A stretch of 64,000 nucleotides of DNA from Pseudophaeobacter sp. EL27 (GCF_900313025.1 NZ_OMPQ01000013.1:1-64000); one strand, 5' to 3'; shown: positions 7,980-17,206, counted from the stretch's first letter. The notes: generated by a model from the letters alone, not told the origin. Translations and numbers: made by a program.

Positions 7980-9239
7980 ATGACCGCCCCAGCTATGCCC
8001 CCCAAAACTCTGGGTATCGATTTTGGCACCTCCAATTCCGCTGCGGGCATTGCGGTTGGAGATCAGCCCTTTCTGGTGCAGATGGAGCCCGGTGAAACCA
8101 CCCTGCCCACAGCGGTGTTCTTTGAACCCAAACGGCCGATGCGCATTGGGCGCGCGGCGACTCGCGCCCTGATCAATGGGGATGAGGGCCGCTTCATGCG
8201 CGCCCTCAAAAGCCTGCTGGGCACGCCCCTGTTGCGCGAAGAACGCCGGATCAATGGCGAGGTCACTGATTTCATCCGGATCATTGCGCGGTTTCTGGCA
8301 GAGGTAAAATCCCGCGCCGAGGCGGCCACCCATCAAACCTTCACCCATGCGCTGTCGGGGCGCCCGGTGCATTTTCACAGTGCGGATCCCGCCCGTGATG
8401 CCCAGGCAGAGGTAGATCTGTGCGATTGTTACCTGGCTGCGGGTTTCGAAGACGTGCGTTTTCTCTATGAACCCGAGGCCGCCGTGCGTTCTGCTGCGCC
8501 ATCCGCAGGGCTGGGACTGATCGTTGATATTGGCGGGGGCACCTCGGATTTCACCCTGTTTGAACAGGACAGTACCGGGAAGACGCATATTCTGGCCTCG
8601 CATGGGGTGCGCCTTGGCGGCACCGATTTTGACCGCCAAATCAGCATCGACCATGTGATGCCGCTCCTGGGACGGGGCAGCCAGATCCGCAATGCCTTTG
8701 GGCCTGAGACCCTGCCCGCGCCCAATCGGTTGTTCAACGATCTCGCCACCTGGCAGATGATCCCCTTTCTCTACGCCGCCGACAGTCGTCGGGCCGCGCG
8801 TGAACTGGCAAAATACGCGGTGGAACCGGTCAAACTCAACCGGTTGGTTTCCGTCCTTGAGGACGAGTTGGGCCATGATCTGGCCTTTGCAGTGGAGCGC
8901 GGCAAGATCCAGGCCAATGGTGAGACAGGAGCAGATCCCCGGATCGATTTGCGCATTCTGGAACGCGGCCTGTCAGCGCCACTGCCCCCAGAGCTGATGC
9001 ACCACAGCCTTGCCAAGATGATGGCACAGATTGCCCAATGTGCCGCTGAAACCCTGGCTCAGGCAGATGTGGCCCCCGGGCAAATCGACCGGTTGGTCAT
9101 GGTTGGGGGTTCCTCTTTGCTGAGCTCTTTAGAAACCGGCCTGCGCCAGCTCTGCCCCAATGCTGCGGTCGAGAACCGCAATGCCATGACGGCTGTTGCG
9201 GACGGTCTGGCGCTCTCGGCTGCTGATGCCTTTGCCTAA
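7980..9239 (+). CDS. yegD: Hsp70-family chaperone-like protein (YegD type)
   Basis: This 419-residue protein has the actin/Hsp70 ATPase fold. Phosphate-binding loops are visible as LGIDFGTSNSA near the N-terminus and IVDIGGGTSDFTLF about residue 181, and the adenosine motif as MVGGSSLLSSL near residue 378. It lacks the long substrate-binding and lid domains of DnaK, as in YegD. It is a cytosolic ATPase of uncertain client range. The start at ATG 7980 directly follows GGAGCCCGCGCC. It is a single gene, divergent from the lipoprotein at 7383. Confidence 0.85.
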   Translation: MTAPAMPPKTLGIDFGTSNSAAGIAVGDQPFLVQMEPGETTLPTAVFFEPKRPMRIGRAATRALINGDEGRFMRALKSLLGTPLLREERRINGEVTDFIRIIARFLAEVKSRAEAATHQTFTHALSGRPVHFHSADPARDAQAEVDLCDCYLAAGFEDVRFLYEPEAAVRSAAPSAGLGLIVDIGGGTSDFTLFEQDSTGKTHILASHGVRLGGTDFDRQISIDHVMPLLGRGSQIRNAFGPETLPAPNRLFNDLATWQMIPFLYAADSRRAARELAKYAVEPVKLNRLVSVLEDELGHDLAFAVERGKIQANGETGADPRIDLRILERGLSAPLPPELMHHSLAKMMAQIAQCAAETLAQADVAPGQIDRLVMVGGSSLLSSLETGLRQLCPNAAVENRNAMTAVADGLALSAADAFA

Positions 9240-9349
9240 AAGCGCCCGTCAGAAATGAGAAACAGGGGGCAGTTTTCCCGTTAGACTCCCTCTGTCGTCT
9301 CGTTACACTCTGATCGCAATTGCACCTCTTGCTTTCAGGATCTGATTAT

Positions 9350-10156
9350 ATGCGCCTTTTTGCCCCTGCCTCTCTTGCCCTCGCCCTAGCCGTCAGCAGC
9401 TTTGCCCTGCCCGCTTCCGCAGCCCCCTGCGGTAACACCTCTGCCAGGTTTAATGCCTGGAAAGCCGATTTTGCCAAGGCTGCGCGCCGGGCTGGCGTAA
9501 AATCCGCCGGGCTTCAGGCCTTGGCGCAGGCGCAATATGCCACCCGCACCATCGCCGCCGATCGCAACCAAAAGAGCTTTCGCTACAGTCTGGAGAAATT
9601 TATGCAGGTCCGCGGCTCGGCCACCATCGTGGCGCAGGGCCGCAAACGAAAGGCGCGCAATCCGGAGTTCTATGCGGCTCTTGAACGCAAATATGGTGTG
9701 CCTGCCGGGGTGCTGATTGCCATTCACGGCATGGAAACCGCCTTTGGAAACTATATGGGCGATAGCAAAATTGTCTCTGCTATTGTCACCCTGACCTATG
9801 ATTGCCGCCGCTCAGCGTTTTTTGAACCCCATGCCTTGGGTGCTTTGAAGCTGGTAGACAGGGGCGCCATAACCGGTGCCACCCTCGGGGCCAAACATGG
9901 TGAGCTGGGCCATACGCAGTTTCTACCCGGCAATGCCTTGAAATACGGTGTTGACTGGGATCGCGACGGGCAGGTCAATTTTTATGACCTGGAAGACGCC
10001 CTGGCCTCTACCGCGCGCTATCTGCAAAAGCGGGGCTGGAAACGCGGCAAGGGCTACCAGGAGGGTCAACCCAACTACCGTGTCCTAAAGGAATGGAACG
10101 CCGCGACGGTCTATCAGCAATCACTCGCCATCATGGGGCGTCAGATCGACAGGTAA
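9350..10156 (+). CDS. Lytic murein transglycosylase, MltB-type
   Basis: This 268-residue secreted enzyme cleaves peptidoglycan glycan strands to 1,6-anhydro products. A signal peptide ends at LPASAAPC. The SLT_2 catalytic domain shows the acid residue Glu129 in GMETAFGNYMG, then HGELGHTQFLPGNALKYGVD and YDLEDALASTARYL. The start at 9350 gives a clean signal sequence; the upstream ATG at 9320 would add ten unlikely residues. There is no EF-hand or peptidoglycan-binding extension. Confidence 0.85.
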   Translation: MRLFAPASLALALAVSSFALPASAAPCGNTSARFNAWKADFAKAARRAGVKSAGLQALAQAQYATRTIAADRNQKSFRYSLEKFMQVRGSATIVAQGRKRKARNPEFYAALERKYGVPAGVLIAIHGMETAFGNYMGDSKIVSAIVTLTYDCRRSAFFEPHALGALKLVDRGAITGATLGAKHGELGHTQFLPGNALKYGVDWDRDGQVNFYDLEDALASTARYLQKRGWKRGKGYQEGQPNYRVLKEWNAATVYQQSLAIMGRQIDR

Positions 10157-10494
10157 TTTGGCGGGCGCCAGCCCGGTCGGCACACTCCTGGCCACGGGCT
10201 CACTCCCCTCCTGTTTTGCACCTTGAAACAAAGATGTGAACAATCCCCCGCATCGCTGACAATTGTAGGGTATGGGGCATCAAAGTGGCGGTTGAGCGCC
10301 CACATATTGCCTAATTTACCCAAGAAAAATGCAACAGATCCCCCTAAATATCTGAAAATTAATAATTTTCACAAATTCATAATTTCAAAGTAAAATCTGA
10401 ATTTTTCTTCACCTATTGTCTCTCCCCGCCTCACTTTTGAGCCAGATCGCCCCCTATTGTTTATGCAGAGCAACCCGAACGGAGGACCCTGACG
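10157..10494. other. 338-bp intergenic stretch, AT-rich at its right
   Basis: No gene is seen. The first half is ordinary. From about 10300 to 10430 the sequence becomes strikingly AT-rich for this genome and holds the 19-bp palindrome at 10353-10371. It probably carries the promoter of the gene starting at 10495. Confidence 0.6.
10353..10371. promoter_or_regulatory. 19-bp AT-rich palindrome, candidate operator
   Basis: TGAAAATT and AATTTTCA are perfect inverted arms around AAT, inside an AT-rich island 124 bases upstream of the gene at 10495. It matches no regulator box I can name. A repressor or nucleoid-protein site is an inference. Confidence 0.35.
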
Positions 10495-11568
10495 GTGGCA
10501 CAGGTAGAGCAATACAAAGGCAAGCTGGGGTTTGAACACCGCAGCGAAGAGAAACTGACACTGGCGCTGACAGAGCTGCTGGATACGCTGGAAGAATTCG
10601 GCCATCCGACACTTCAGATCAATGCCCGCGATCCCCATCGGATCGGCTTGGACTGCGATCACTATAAGATTAGCCTGCGCCTGCGCCGTATTCCTTTGCG
10701 GCTTGGCGTACGGACGCCGCCGGGCGTTCCCGCCCCTGCTGCCTATATCGAGCTGGCATTGACCCCTTGTTTTCCTGACGCTTGCGATCAGGAGATCTCA
10801 GAAATTCTGCTCGCAATGATCCTGAAGCGGCTGACAGAGGCCCTGGATCCCCTGGTCATTTTTTGGCAGGAAACCAGTAAAGCTCTGACACCGAAGCAAT
10901 TCCTTGGTGCATTTGCCCCTCTTGAAGAACCCGTTGCAGAGGCGTTTTTTGACTCCCCTGCCATGGTGATCAAGGATGAAAAAGCAGCCATTGTGGCAGC
11001 GGATACTATGCTGGAACAGGCTCTGGCCGATGCCTCACCTGCGCTTAGCCCCCCCGAGCCTGCCTCTCTCTTGGAAGAGTTTCTCTCCAAAGAACGCCAC
11101 GTTGAGAAACCCGTCCCTTCGCAGGAGCAGTCTTCGGCAGCGCGGCCTGAGCCGGAAATGTCAGCCGCAGCAAAACGTCTTTGGATGGCGGACCAGGCCC
11201 GCGCTGATGCCGAGGCAGAACGCGCACGTGGTCAGGCCCGGTTTGGCTCTGCGGATGAGGCAACGCCAGTTCTGGAACAGCATTGTGACGAGATCCAGAG
11301 CCAGCCACGGCGCATCAAACCACGCAGCAAAATCCGGCGCAGACCCGCCGGGGCGGCGCCTCATGCCTCATATCAGACGGTCTTTGGAAAAAGCCGCCTC
11401 GGCTGGTTAATGGCACTTCCCCGCGCAGTTGCTTCGATGGTGACAAACTCCATCCGTAGCGTTGATCTGGTGCTGTCGGTGCGCGCCCTGCTGACCGGGA
11501 TGGTCATTTTGTTCCTGCATGGCTCCGGCATGGTACAGGCTGCGGCCAAGGTACTCTTGCCCCACTAA
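10495..11568 (+). CDS. Unrecognised protein with C-terminal membrane segment
   Basis: This 357-residue protein starts with GTG, preceded by GGAGG at good spacing (cggaggaccctgacg). Residues 1-130 look like a compact alpha/beta domain with regular strand patterns (YKISLRLRRIPLRLG, AAYIELALTP). Residues about 160-290 are acidic then basic, disordered and Ala/Glu/Pro-rich, with a basic RRIKPRSKIRRRPAG patch. A single hydrophobic helix near 325-345 probably anchors it in the membrane with the bulk in the cytosol. No family is recognised. It stands alone behind an unusually AT-rich upstream region. Confidence 0.75.
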   Translation: MAQVEQYKGKLGFEHRSEEKLTLALTELLDTLEEFGHPTLQINARDPHRIGLDCDHYKISLRLRRIPLRLGVRTPPGVPAPAAYIELALTPCFPDACDQEISEILLAMILKRLTEALDPLVIFWQETSKALTPKQFLGAFAPLEEPVAEAFFDSPAMVIKDEKAAIVAADTMLEQALADASPALSPPEPASLLEEFLSKERHVEKPVPSQEQSSAARPEPEMSAAAKRLWMADQARADAEAERARGQARFGSADEATPVLEQHCDEIQSQPRRIKPRSKIRRRPAGAAPHASYQTVFGKSRLGWLMALPRAVASMVTNSIRSVDLVLSVRALLTGMVILFLHGSGMVQAAAKVLLPH

Positions 11569-11573
11569 ATCTC

Positions 11574-11608
11574 TGCGCCCGGCTCACTGAATGGACCGGC
11601 TGGGCGCA
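11574..11608. terminator. Hairpin between convergent genes
   Basis: TGCGCCC and GGGCGCA form a 7-bp stem around a 21-base loop, with extra GGC/GC pairing possible. It lies between two convergent stop codons. There is no T-run, so termination is only inferred. Confidence 0.35.
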
Positions 11609-11629
11609 TTGGATGCCCCTGCAAAACAG

Positions 11630-12385
11630 CTATACAACTGCGTCAGTCTCCCCCCATTGCGCCATCACATCATCCTTGTGGACCATGAAGGTATGAATGG
11701 AAAAAACCACTGCACGGCTGACGGGCAGGCGCAGAATGGATTGTTTTTCACTGCGCATAAAGGGCGCATCCTTGCCGTGGCTGGTATCGCGGCGATCCTG
11801 CACACTGCGTGGCGCATGTAGATCCGACGACTGATACCATAGCGCATTGAACCGCCACAGCGGCCGTCCAACCTGCACCCCATCAAACAGCCGCTGCACC
11901 CGCGAGGCCATGCCGCCGTCATAGCTGTCGACCGTATCGTGAATAGCAATCAGAGGTCGCATGAATTTCTCGCTCAGCGTCCAGCTGGCCGGAAAGCACA
12001 ACACTGCCCCTGTCAAAACATGCTCGTCGCTGCCCTCCCGGCGTTCGAGTATACAAAAGTCTTCCTGAGAGATCAGACCCAGCGTCGCCAGTGGATCCTG
12101 CCAGTCGATATCCACGGTCACCCCATCGGGCCGATGAACCTTATCGCCCTGCCCCGGATATCTGTGATCGAGAACCATCTGCAACAGTTCCTGCGCGGGG
12201 GCCAAAGCACCAGGATCCATCTGCAAAACCTGCGTGCGTTGCTCTGCAAGCAGCGCGTCACGACAGGCCATCTGACCCGCAAAGGCATCATCGGGAACCA
12301 GCCAATCCTTCAAATCCAAGGGTTTGATACCCGGCAGTTTGACCGTTTCCAGGGGGTTATGCGGAATGGATTTTTGCAGAATCAT
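11630..12385 (-). CDS. HODM alpha-subunit-like protein (DUF3445)
   Basis: This 251-residue protein belongs to the DUF3445 family, now tied to heme-dependent oxidative N-demethylases acting on small methylated amines. Recognisable segments are the ISQEDFCILERREG core, LCFPASWTLSEKFMRPLIAIHDTVD and the late RSEKQSILRLPVSRAVVFSIHTFMV portion. No reductase or partner subunits lie beside it, so it may act alone, with unlinked partners, or on another substrate. It is divergent from dddP across 149 bases, suggesting shared control in methylated-osmolyte use. Confidence 0.8.
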   Translation of the reverse strand: MILQKSIPHNPLETVKLPGIKPLDLKDWLVPDDAFAGQMACRDALLAEQRTQVLQMDPGALAPAQELLQMVLDHRYPGQGDKVHRPDGVTVDIDWQDPLATLGLISQEDFCILERREGSDEHVLTGAVLCFPASWTLSEKFMRPLIAIHDTVDSYDGGMASRVQRLFDGVQVGRPLWRFNALWYQSSDLHAPRSVQDRRDTSHGKDAPFMRSEKQSILRLPVSRAVVFSIHTFMVHKDDVMAQWGETDAVV

Positions 12386-12534
12386 AGTTTGCCTTCATGT
12401 CTTTGCTACCCAAGATTACCAATCGAGCTGCCGTAAATCGCTCAAAAACGCCCAATCAACGGTCGCAATCAGAACGGAATCCCGGGAATGGCTGCACAAG
12501 ACTGGACAGACATGTTCAGAGAGAAAGGCCCACC

Positions 12535-13878
12535 ATGGACCTGCATTATCGAGACATCCGCAAGATTGACCCCACCCGTGGAACCCAGCTGGGGGATGGC
12601 AGCGAAAACAACAATGACCGGATCGAGATCGGCCCAACCCAACTGGCCTTCCAGGAATGGCAAGACGCTGGGCTGATCCTGCCTGACCTCACCCGCATGC
12701 GGGAGTTTCGCTGGAATCGGCTGGTGCAGGCCATCAATGCCCGTGACTATGGCGGCGTGTTGCTGTTTGATCCCTTAAACATTCGCTACGCCACCGACAG
12801 CACCAATATGCAGCTGTGGAACACCCATAACCCATTCCGTGCCCTGCTGGTCTGCGCCGATGGCTACATGGTGATCTGGGACTATAAAAACTCGCCGTTC
12901 CTTTCGAGTTTTAACCCTCTGGTCCGCGAACAGCGCTCGGGCGCCGATCTTTTCTACTTTGATCGCGGCGACAAGGTTGATGTGGCGGCTGATGCGCTCT
13001 CCAACGAGGTGCGGGAGCTGATCCAAGAACACGGCGGCGGCAATAAGCGGCTGGGGGTCGACAAGATCATGCTGCATGGGCTGCGCGCACTTGAGGCGCA
13101 GGGTTTTGAGATCATGGAGGGCGAGGAGCTCACCGAGAAAACCCGTGCCATCAAGGGGGAGGATGAGATCCGTGCCATGCGCTGCGCCAATCACGCCTGT
13201 GAAACCGCTGTGAAGGTAATGGAGGATTTTGCCCGCGCCAATGTCGGCGACGGCAAGACCAGCGAAGACGATATCTGGGCGGTGCTTCATGCGGAAAACA
13301 TTCGCCGTGGCGGTGAATGGATCGAAACCCGGCTGCTGGCATCAGGGCAGCGCACCAACCCCTGGTTTCAAGAATGTGGCCCCCGCATCACCCAACAAAA
13401 TGAGATCATCTCATTTGATACCGATCTAATCGGCTCTTATGGCATCTGTATCGATATCTCCCGCAGCTGGTGGATTGGTGATCAAAAACCCCGCCCAGAT
13501 ATGGTCTATGCCATGCAACACGCCCATGAGCACATCATGCAAAACATGGAGATGTTGAAGCCCGGCGTCATGATCCCCGAATTGACCGCCAATACCCATG
13601 TACTGGATGACAAATTCCAGGCGCAGAAATACGGTTGCTTGATGCATGGTGTTGGCCTTTGTGATGAATGGCCGCTGGTTGCCTACCCGGACAAGGCAGT
13701 GGCAGGTGCCTATGACTATCCACTGGAACCGGGCATGGTGCTCTGTGTCGAGGCCTGTGTCGGCGAGGTCGGAGGAGATTTCTCGATCAAGCTGGAGGAT
13801 CAGGTGCTGATCACAGAGGATGGGTTTGAAAACCTGACAACATATCCCTTTGATGCCGCTTTGATGGGGCAGCTGTAA
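12535..13878 (+). CDS. dddP: DMSP lyase DddP
   Basis: This cytosolic enzyme splits dimethylsulfoniopropionate into dimethyl sulfide and acrylate. It has the creatinase/M24 'pita-bread' fold but no peptidase activity. With the start at 12535 the metal ligands fall at Asp295, Asp297, Asp307, His371, Glu406 and Glu421, with Asp377 in HGVGLCDEWP. This is the same numbering as in characterised Roseobacter DddP, which supports both function and start. The RBS is AGAAAGG. The longer frame from 12397 adds non-conserved residues. It has 447 residues, an intact active site, and is divergent from the HODM-like gene. Confidence 0.97.
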   Translation: MDLHYRDIRKIDPTRGTQLGDGSENNNDRIEIGPTQLAFQEWQDAGLILPDLTRMREFRWNRLVQAINARDYGGVLLFDPLNIRYATDSTNMQLWNTHNPFRALLVCADGYMVIWDYKNSPFLSSFNPLVREQRSGADLFYFDRGDKVDVAADALSNEVRELIQEHGGGNKRLGVDKIMLHGLRALEAQGFEIMEGEELTEKTRAIKGEDEIRAMRCANHACETAVKVMEDFARANVGDGKTSEDDIWAVLHAENIRRGGEWIETRLLASGQRTNPWFQECGPRITQQNEIISFDTDLIGSYGICIDISRSWWIGDQKPRPDMVYAMQHAHEHIMQNMEMLKPGVMIPELTANTHVLDDKFQAQKYGCLMHGVGLCDEWPLVAYPDKAVAGAYDYPLEPGMVLCVEACVGEVGGDFSIKLEDQVLITEDGFENLTTYPFDAALMGQL

Positions 13879-13893
13879 CAGCGGTTCCTGAAC

Positions 13894-13922
13894 ATCCGGA
13901 GCCTCTCTCAAAGGCTCCGGAT
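13894..13922. terminator. Hairpin between convergent dddP and the NicO gene
   Basis: ATCCGGAGCC and GGCTCCGGAT form a perfect 10-bp stem around a 9-base loop, 16 bases after the dddP stop. The right arm includes the last codons of the convergent metal-exporter gene. There is no long T-run on either side. Confidence 0.55.
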
Positions 13923-14909
13923 CAGCAATCCTGAGGCAACCAACACAACCAAAAATCCGGCGCCGATCTCCAAAATCGGCACAAACTGCGCGGCCCGCCC
14001 TGAACGCGCAAACAAAGCCAGCGCACCGCCACGTAGCCCAAGAGCCGCGAGCCCTACGGTGATTGTCACCAGTGCGGTGCCAAGTGCCATGGCAAAGGCC
14101 CCGGCAATACCGGCCAGGGCAATGCCCATCTGCCATGTAATCACCAGAACAAAAAGCGCGCCAGTGCAGGGCCTTATGGCAATGCCCGCAATCAAAACCA
14201 GGGCTTCTTTCCAGTTTTGCAAGCCGCTGACTTCTTCAATGCTCGGGCCATGACGATGGCCACATTCGCTACAAACCTCCGATGTGCCATGGTCGTGATC
14301 ATGGGCAAGCGTGTGAGCGTGATCATGCCCATGGGAAGAGGCAGGGCTATGCTCATGCTCATGACTATGCGCGTGATCATGAGACACCTGCGAAGAGACG
14401 CTCGCGCTCCGCCAGAGTTTGCGCAGCCCCCGCAGCAGCAACCAAAAGCCAATGGCACCAATGGCCCCGTAGCTGATCGGTGCCATCGTTTTCTCAGCCA
14501 CCCCGATCAGACTGTCGCGACCAAGTTGCAGCAGGGTAATCGCGCCATAGACCAGCACCACCGCCGTGACCGCCTGACCAAGGCTGGACAATAGCGCCAC
14601 GCCGCTCAGACGGAGCCAGGGTGTTTTGCGCGCCAACCCATAGCCGCCAACCAGAACTTTGCCGTGGCCTGGGCCGATGGCGTGGAAAAACCCATAGGCA
14701 AAACACACCAGCATCAGGGCCATAATCGCCCCCGGCTCTCCGGCTCTCAGGGCCCGCAACGACCCTGCGATCTTGTTTTGGAAACTGCGCTGATGCCCGG
14801 CGGCCCAGTCCCCAAGGGGCGCAAGGAACCCCTGCGCCAGCCACCAGATGCTCAGACATAGTGCGATACAGCCCAGTGCCAGGGCCAGGGCTTTTAGGAT
14901 GCGGGGCAT
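13908..14909 (-). CDS. Nickel/cobalt exporter, NicO/RcnA family
   Basis: This 333-residue inner-membrane protein has about six to seven transmembrane helices. Family markers are HAIGPGHGK (residues 76-84), in a membrane helix, and a long cytoplasmic His/Asp-rich loop (about residues 176-220, with many HDHxH repeats plus CSECGHRH) that should bind divalent metal. The family exports or handles Ni/Co. It is translationally coupled to the DUF1007 gene just upstream (16-base overlap), a pairing seen repeatedly in proteobacteria. Substrate choice cannot be read from sequence. Confidence 0.82.
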   Translation of the reverse strand: MPRILKALALALGCIALCLSIWWLAQGFLAPLGDWAAGHQRSFQNKIAGSLRALRAGEPGAIMALMLVCFAYGFFHAIGPGHGKVLVGGYGLARKTPWLRLSGVALLSSLGQAVTAVVLVYGAITLLQLGRDSLIGVAEKTMAPISYGAIGAIGFWLLLRGLRKLWRSASVSSQVSHDHAHSHEHEHSPASSHGHDHAHTLAHDHDHGTSEVCSECGHRHGPSIEEVSGLQNWKEALVLIAGIAIRPCTGALFVLVITWQMGIALAGIAGAFAMALGTALVTITVGLAALGLRGGALALFARSGRAAQFVPILEIGAGFLVVLVASGLLIRSL

Positions 14910-15562
14910 GTGACCAGGATCTCAGTGGCAAATTCTCCGCCCATCAGCGGAATGTCATTTTCTTCCAGATCGGCATCGGCGTCCAACCTCAGCAGTTGCG
15001 CCTGCATGATGGCCAAGCCACCAACGATATCCGGCTCGATCCGCTCCAGCAGGCAGAGCCCCTGCAGATTGTCCGACAGTGTCACCGGCAGTATGATTTC
15101 ATAGGCCGTGTAAAAGGACGGATCAAAGGCCTTGATCGAAAAAGGACCCGCCTGCATCGCCATTGGTGTCTCCAGCTGGCGTATATGCGTGCTGACAATC
15201 CGCCCCTCAACCAGGTCCGTGGTCGGGTTCACCGGGCCTGACAGCGCCAGGAGATCACCCCCTGCGCGGATTTCCAGATCTCCGTTAAACCCCTCGTCCC
15301 AATTGGTGTCAAACCCAACCAAACGCTCGGCTTCGCTGGGGGTCAGTTTGCCGTCGCCATCATTGTCCAGAAACAGGTCTTCGGTAATCAAAAGAGAATA
15401 GAATTCATCATATTGCCAGGTGACTTTAATTTGAACCAATTGGTTGCTTTCATCAAATTCCAGCAAAAAACCGGTATCCACAAAGACATGCGGATGGGCA
15501 ACAAGTGATGCCGGAGCAGTCAGGCCACAGATCAGAGCAGGAAGGAGCAGCATAGGTTTCAT
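14894..15562 (-). CDS. DUF1007 periplasmic protein, partner of NicO transporter
   Basis: This 222-residue protein has a signal peptide (MKPMLLLPALICGLTAPASL) followed by the family's HPHVFVDTGF start. An EF-hand-like loop DNDGDGKLTPSEAERL may bind calcium or another metal. DUF1007 proteins are regularly encoded next to NicO-type exporters, and the stop of this gene overlaps the exporter start, so a periplasmic metal-binding or delivery role is inferred. An upstream in-frame start would add 12 residues; the chosen start gives a standard signal sequence. Confidence 0.8.
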   Translation of the reverse strand: MKPMLLLPALICGLTAPASLVAHPHVFVDTGFLLEFDESNQLVQIKVTWQYDEFYSLLITEDLFLDNDGDGKLTPSEAERLVGFDTNWDEGFNGDLEIRAGGDLLALSGPVNPTTDLVEGRIVSTHIRQLETPMAMQAGPFSIKAFDPSFYTAYEIILPVTLSDNLQGLCLLERIEPDIVGGLAIMQAQLLRLDADADLEENDIPLMGGEFATEILVTCPAS

Positions 15563-15806
15563 GCCCCGGACCTTAGGAGCTGTAACCCTGCTCTGCAATT
15601 GCTGCGCAACAGATAGATGCAGGTGATCGGCAATTTCACGCTAAACAATCGGGTCGGATTTGATAGCTTTTTGCACAGGGCGGAAGGCCTTCGGCTCCCT
15701 TTTTCATCTCTTTGCTTCACCTTCCCGTGACGTTTCCTACTGCCGCCTTGCCCTAGGTGCCCCGGCTGCGCAATCTAAGGCACCCCTAGCAACAAGGCCT
15801 TTCCCA

Positions 15807-17036
15807 ATGGCAACCGAACGCATCACCTTTCCCGGTCACTCCGGAGAACCGCTCTCAGCCCGACTAGATTTGCCCCCAGGCCCGGTGCTGGCAACAGCAC
15901 TTTTTGCGCATTGCTTTACCTGTTCAAAGGATATTCCGGCGGCGCGGCGCATTGCCGGACGTCTGTCTTCAATGGGGATTGCCGTGCTGCGTTTTGATTT
16001 CACCGGGCTTGGCCATTCCGAGGGTGAATTTGCCAATACCACCTTCAGCTCCAATGTTGCCGACCTGAACTCCGCCGCCCAATATCTCGCGGGCCGTGAC
16101 ATGGCACCTTCGCTACTGATTGGTCACTCCTTGGGGGGCGCTGCTGTCTTGCGCGCCCGCGCCGGCATCCCGACGATCAAAGGTGTTGTCACCCTCGGTG
16201 CGCCCTTTGATCCGGGCCATGTCTCGCATCACTTTGATGCTGCCCTGCCTGAGATCCAATCCAAAGGTCAGGCCGAGGTCTGCCTCGGCGGGCGCCCCTT
16301 TGTGATTGGGCGCGACTTTGTTGAGGACATAAGGGCAGAAGCGCTCACCCCTGCCATCAAAGAGCTGAATGCAGCCCTCCTGGTGATGCATGCGCCGCTT
16401 GATGACACCGTGAGCGTGGACAATGCTGCAGAGATCTTTACCGCTGCCAAACACCCCAAGAGCTTTGTCACCCTGGATGAGGCAGACCATCTGATCAGCA
16501 AGGCCCGGGATGCGGAATATGCCGCCGAAATGATCGCCGCCTGGGCCGGACGCTATATTGACCTCACCCCGCCCGCACCGCCCCCCGGTGCGCCCGAAGG
16601 TGTCTTGCGGATCACCGAGGCCGATCCGGCAGGTTTCTTGCAGGATATCCAATCCGGCCCCCATCATCACGCCTATGCGGATGAACCCCTGGCCTATGGT
16701 GGCACCAATCGCGGCATGTCCCCCTATGGCTTTGTTTCCGCCGGTCTGGGGGCCTGCACTTCGATGACCATTCGGATGTATGCGCGCCGCAAAGGCTGGC
16801 CGCTGGACAGCGTCAGCGTCGATGTCTCACATGACAAGGTCCACGCACAGGATGCGCTGCCCTCAGGGCCGGCCAAGATTGACCAGTTTATTCGAACCAT
16901 TCGCATCTGCGGCAGCTTGAGCGATGAGCAACGCGCCAAGCTGCTGGAAATCGCGGATAAATGCCCGGTGCATCGCACCTTAGAACACAGCTCTAAAGTT
17001 CTGACAACATTGGAAGAAGAGCACTCCATGATGTGA
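15807..17036 (+). CDS. Fused alpha/beta hydrolase-OsmC family protein
   Basis: This 409-residue two-domain protein has residues about 1-255 as an alpha/beta hydrolase with nucleophile elbow GHSLGG (106-111), RFDFTGLGHSEG and a late HLISKA histidine. Residues about 275-409 are an OsmC/Ohr-type domain with paired reactive cysteines in GACTSMT and DKCPVHRTL. OsmC proteins reduce organic hydroperoxides with thiols. The fusion is widespread in alphaproteobacteria, and a joint role such as hydrolysing then detoxifying peroxidised esters is only inferred. The ATG at 15807 is chosen because the hydrolase domain begins at once; the longer frame from 15660 adds unconserved sequence. Confidence 0.88.
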   Translation: MATERITFPGHSGEPLSARLDLPPGPVLATALFAHCFTCSKDIPAARRIAGRLSSMGIAVLRFDFTGLGHSEGEFANTTFSSNVADLNSAAQYLAGRDMAPSLLIGHSLGGAAVLRARAGIPTIKGVVTLGAPFDPGHVSHHFDAALPEIQSKGQAEVCLGGRPFVIGRDFVEDIRAEALTPAIKELNAALLVMHAPLDDTVSVDNAAEIFTAAKHPKSFVTLDEADHLISKARDAEYAAEMIAAWAGRYIDLTPPAPPPGAPEGVLRITEADPAGFLQDIQSGPHHHAYADEPLAYGGTNRGMSPYGFVSAGLGACTSMTIRMYARRKGWPLDSVSVDVSHDKVHAQDALPSGPAKIDQFIRTIRICGSLSDEQRAKLLEIADKCPVHRTLEHSSKVLTTLEEEHSMM

Positions 17037-17121
17037 GAACTACCGCCCGATCTCTGGCCCATGTCTTTGGAGCCAGAGAAAGGAACCTCTGTCACCAATC
17101 AAGCAATCTCAAGAAATGGTA

Positions 17122-17135
17122 TTGATACATATCAA
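17122..17135. promoter_or_regulatory. FNR/FnrL box
   Basis: TTGATACATATCAA is a perfect match to the FNR-type consensus TTGAT-N4-ATCAA. It lies 71 bases upstream of the DUF6455 gene start, a distance suited to activation near -41 of a promoter. It implies induction at low oxygen by FnrL or a related Crp/Fnr protein. Confidence 0.75.
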
Positions 17136-17206
17136 AGTCGACCTGAGGGATCCATGTCATCTTCGCCTCAACAATCTGGACATTCGTCCACACGGAGGAG
17201 ACGCGC

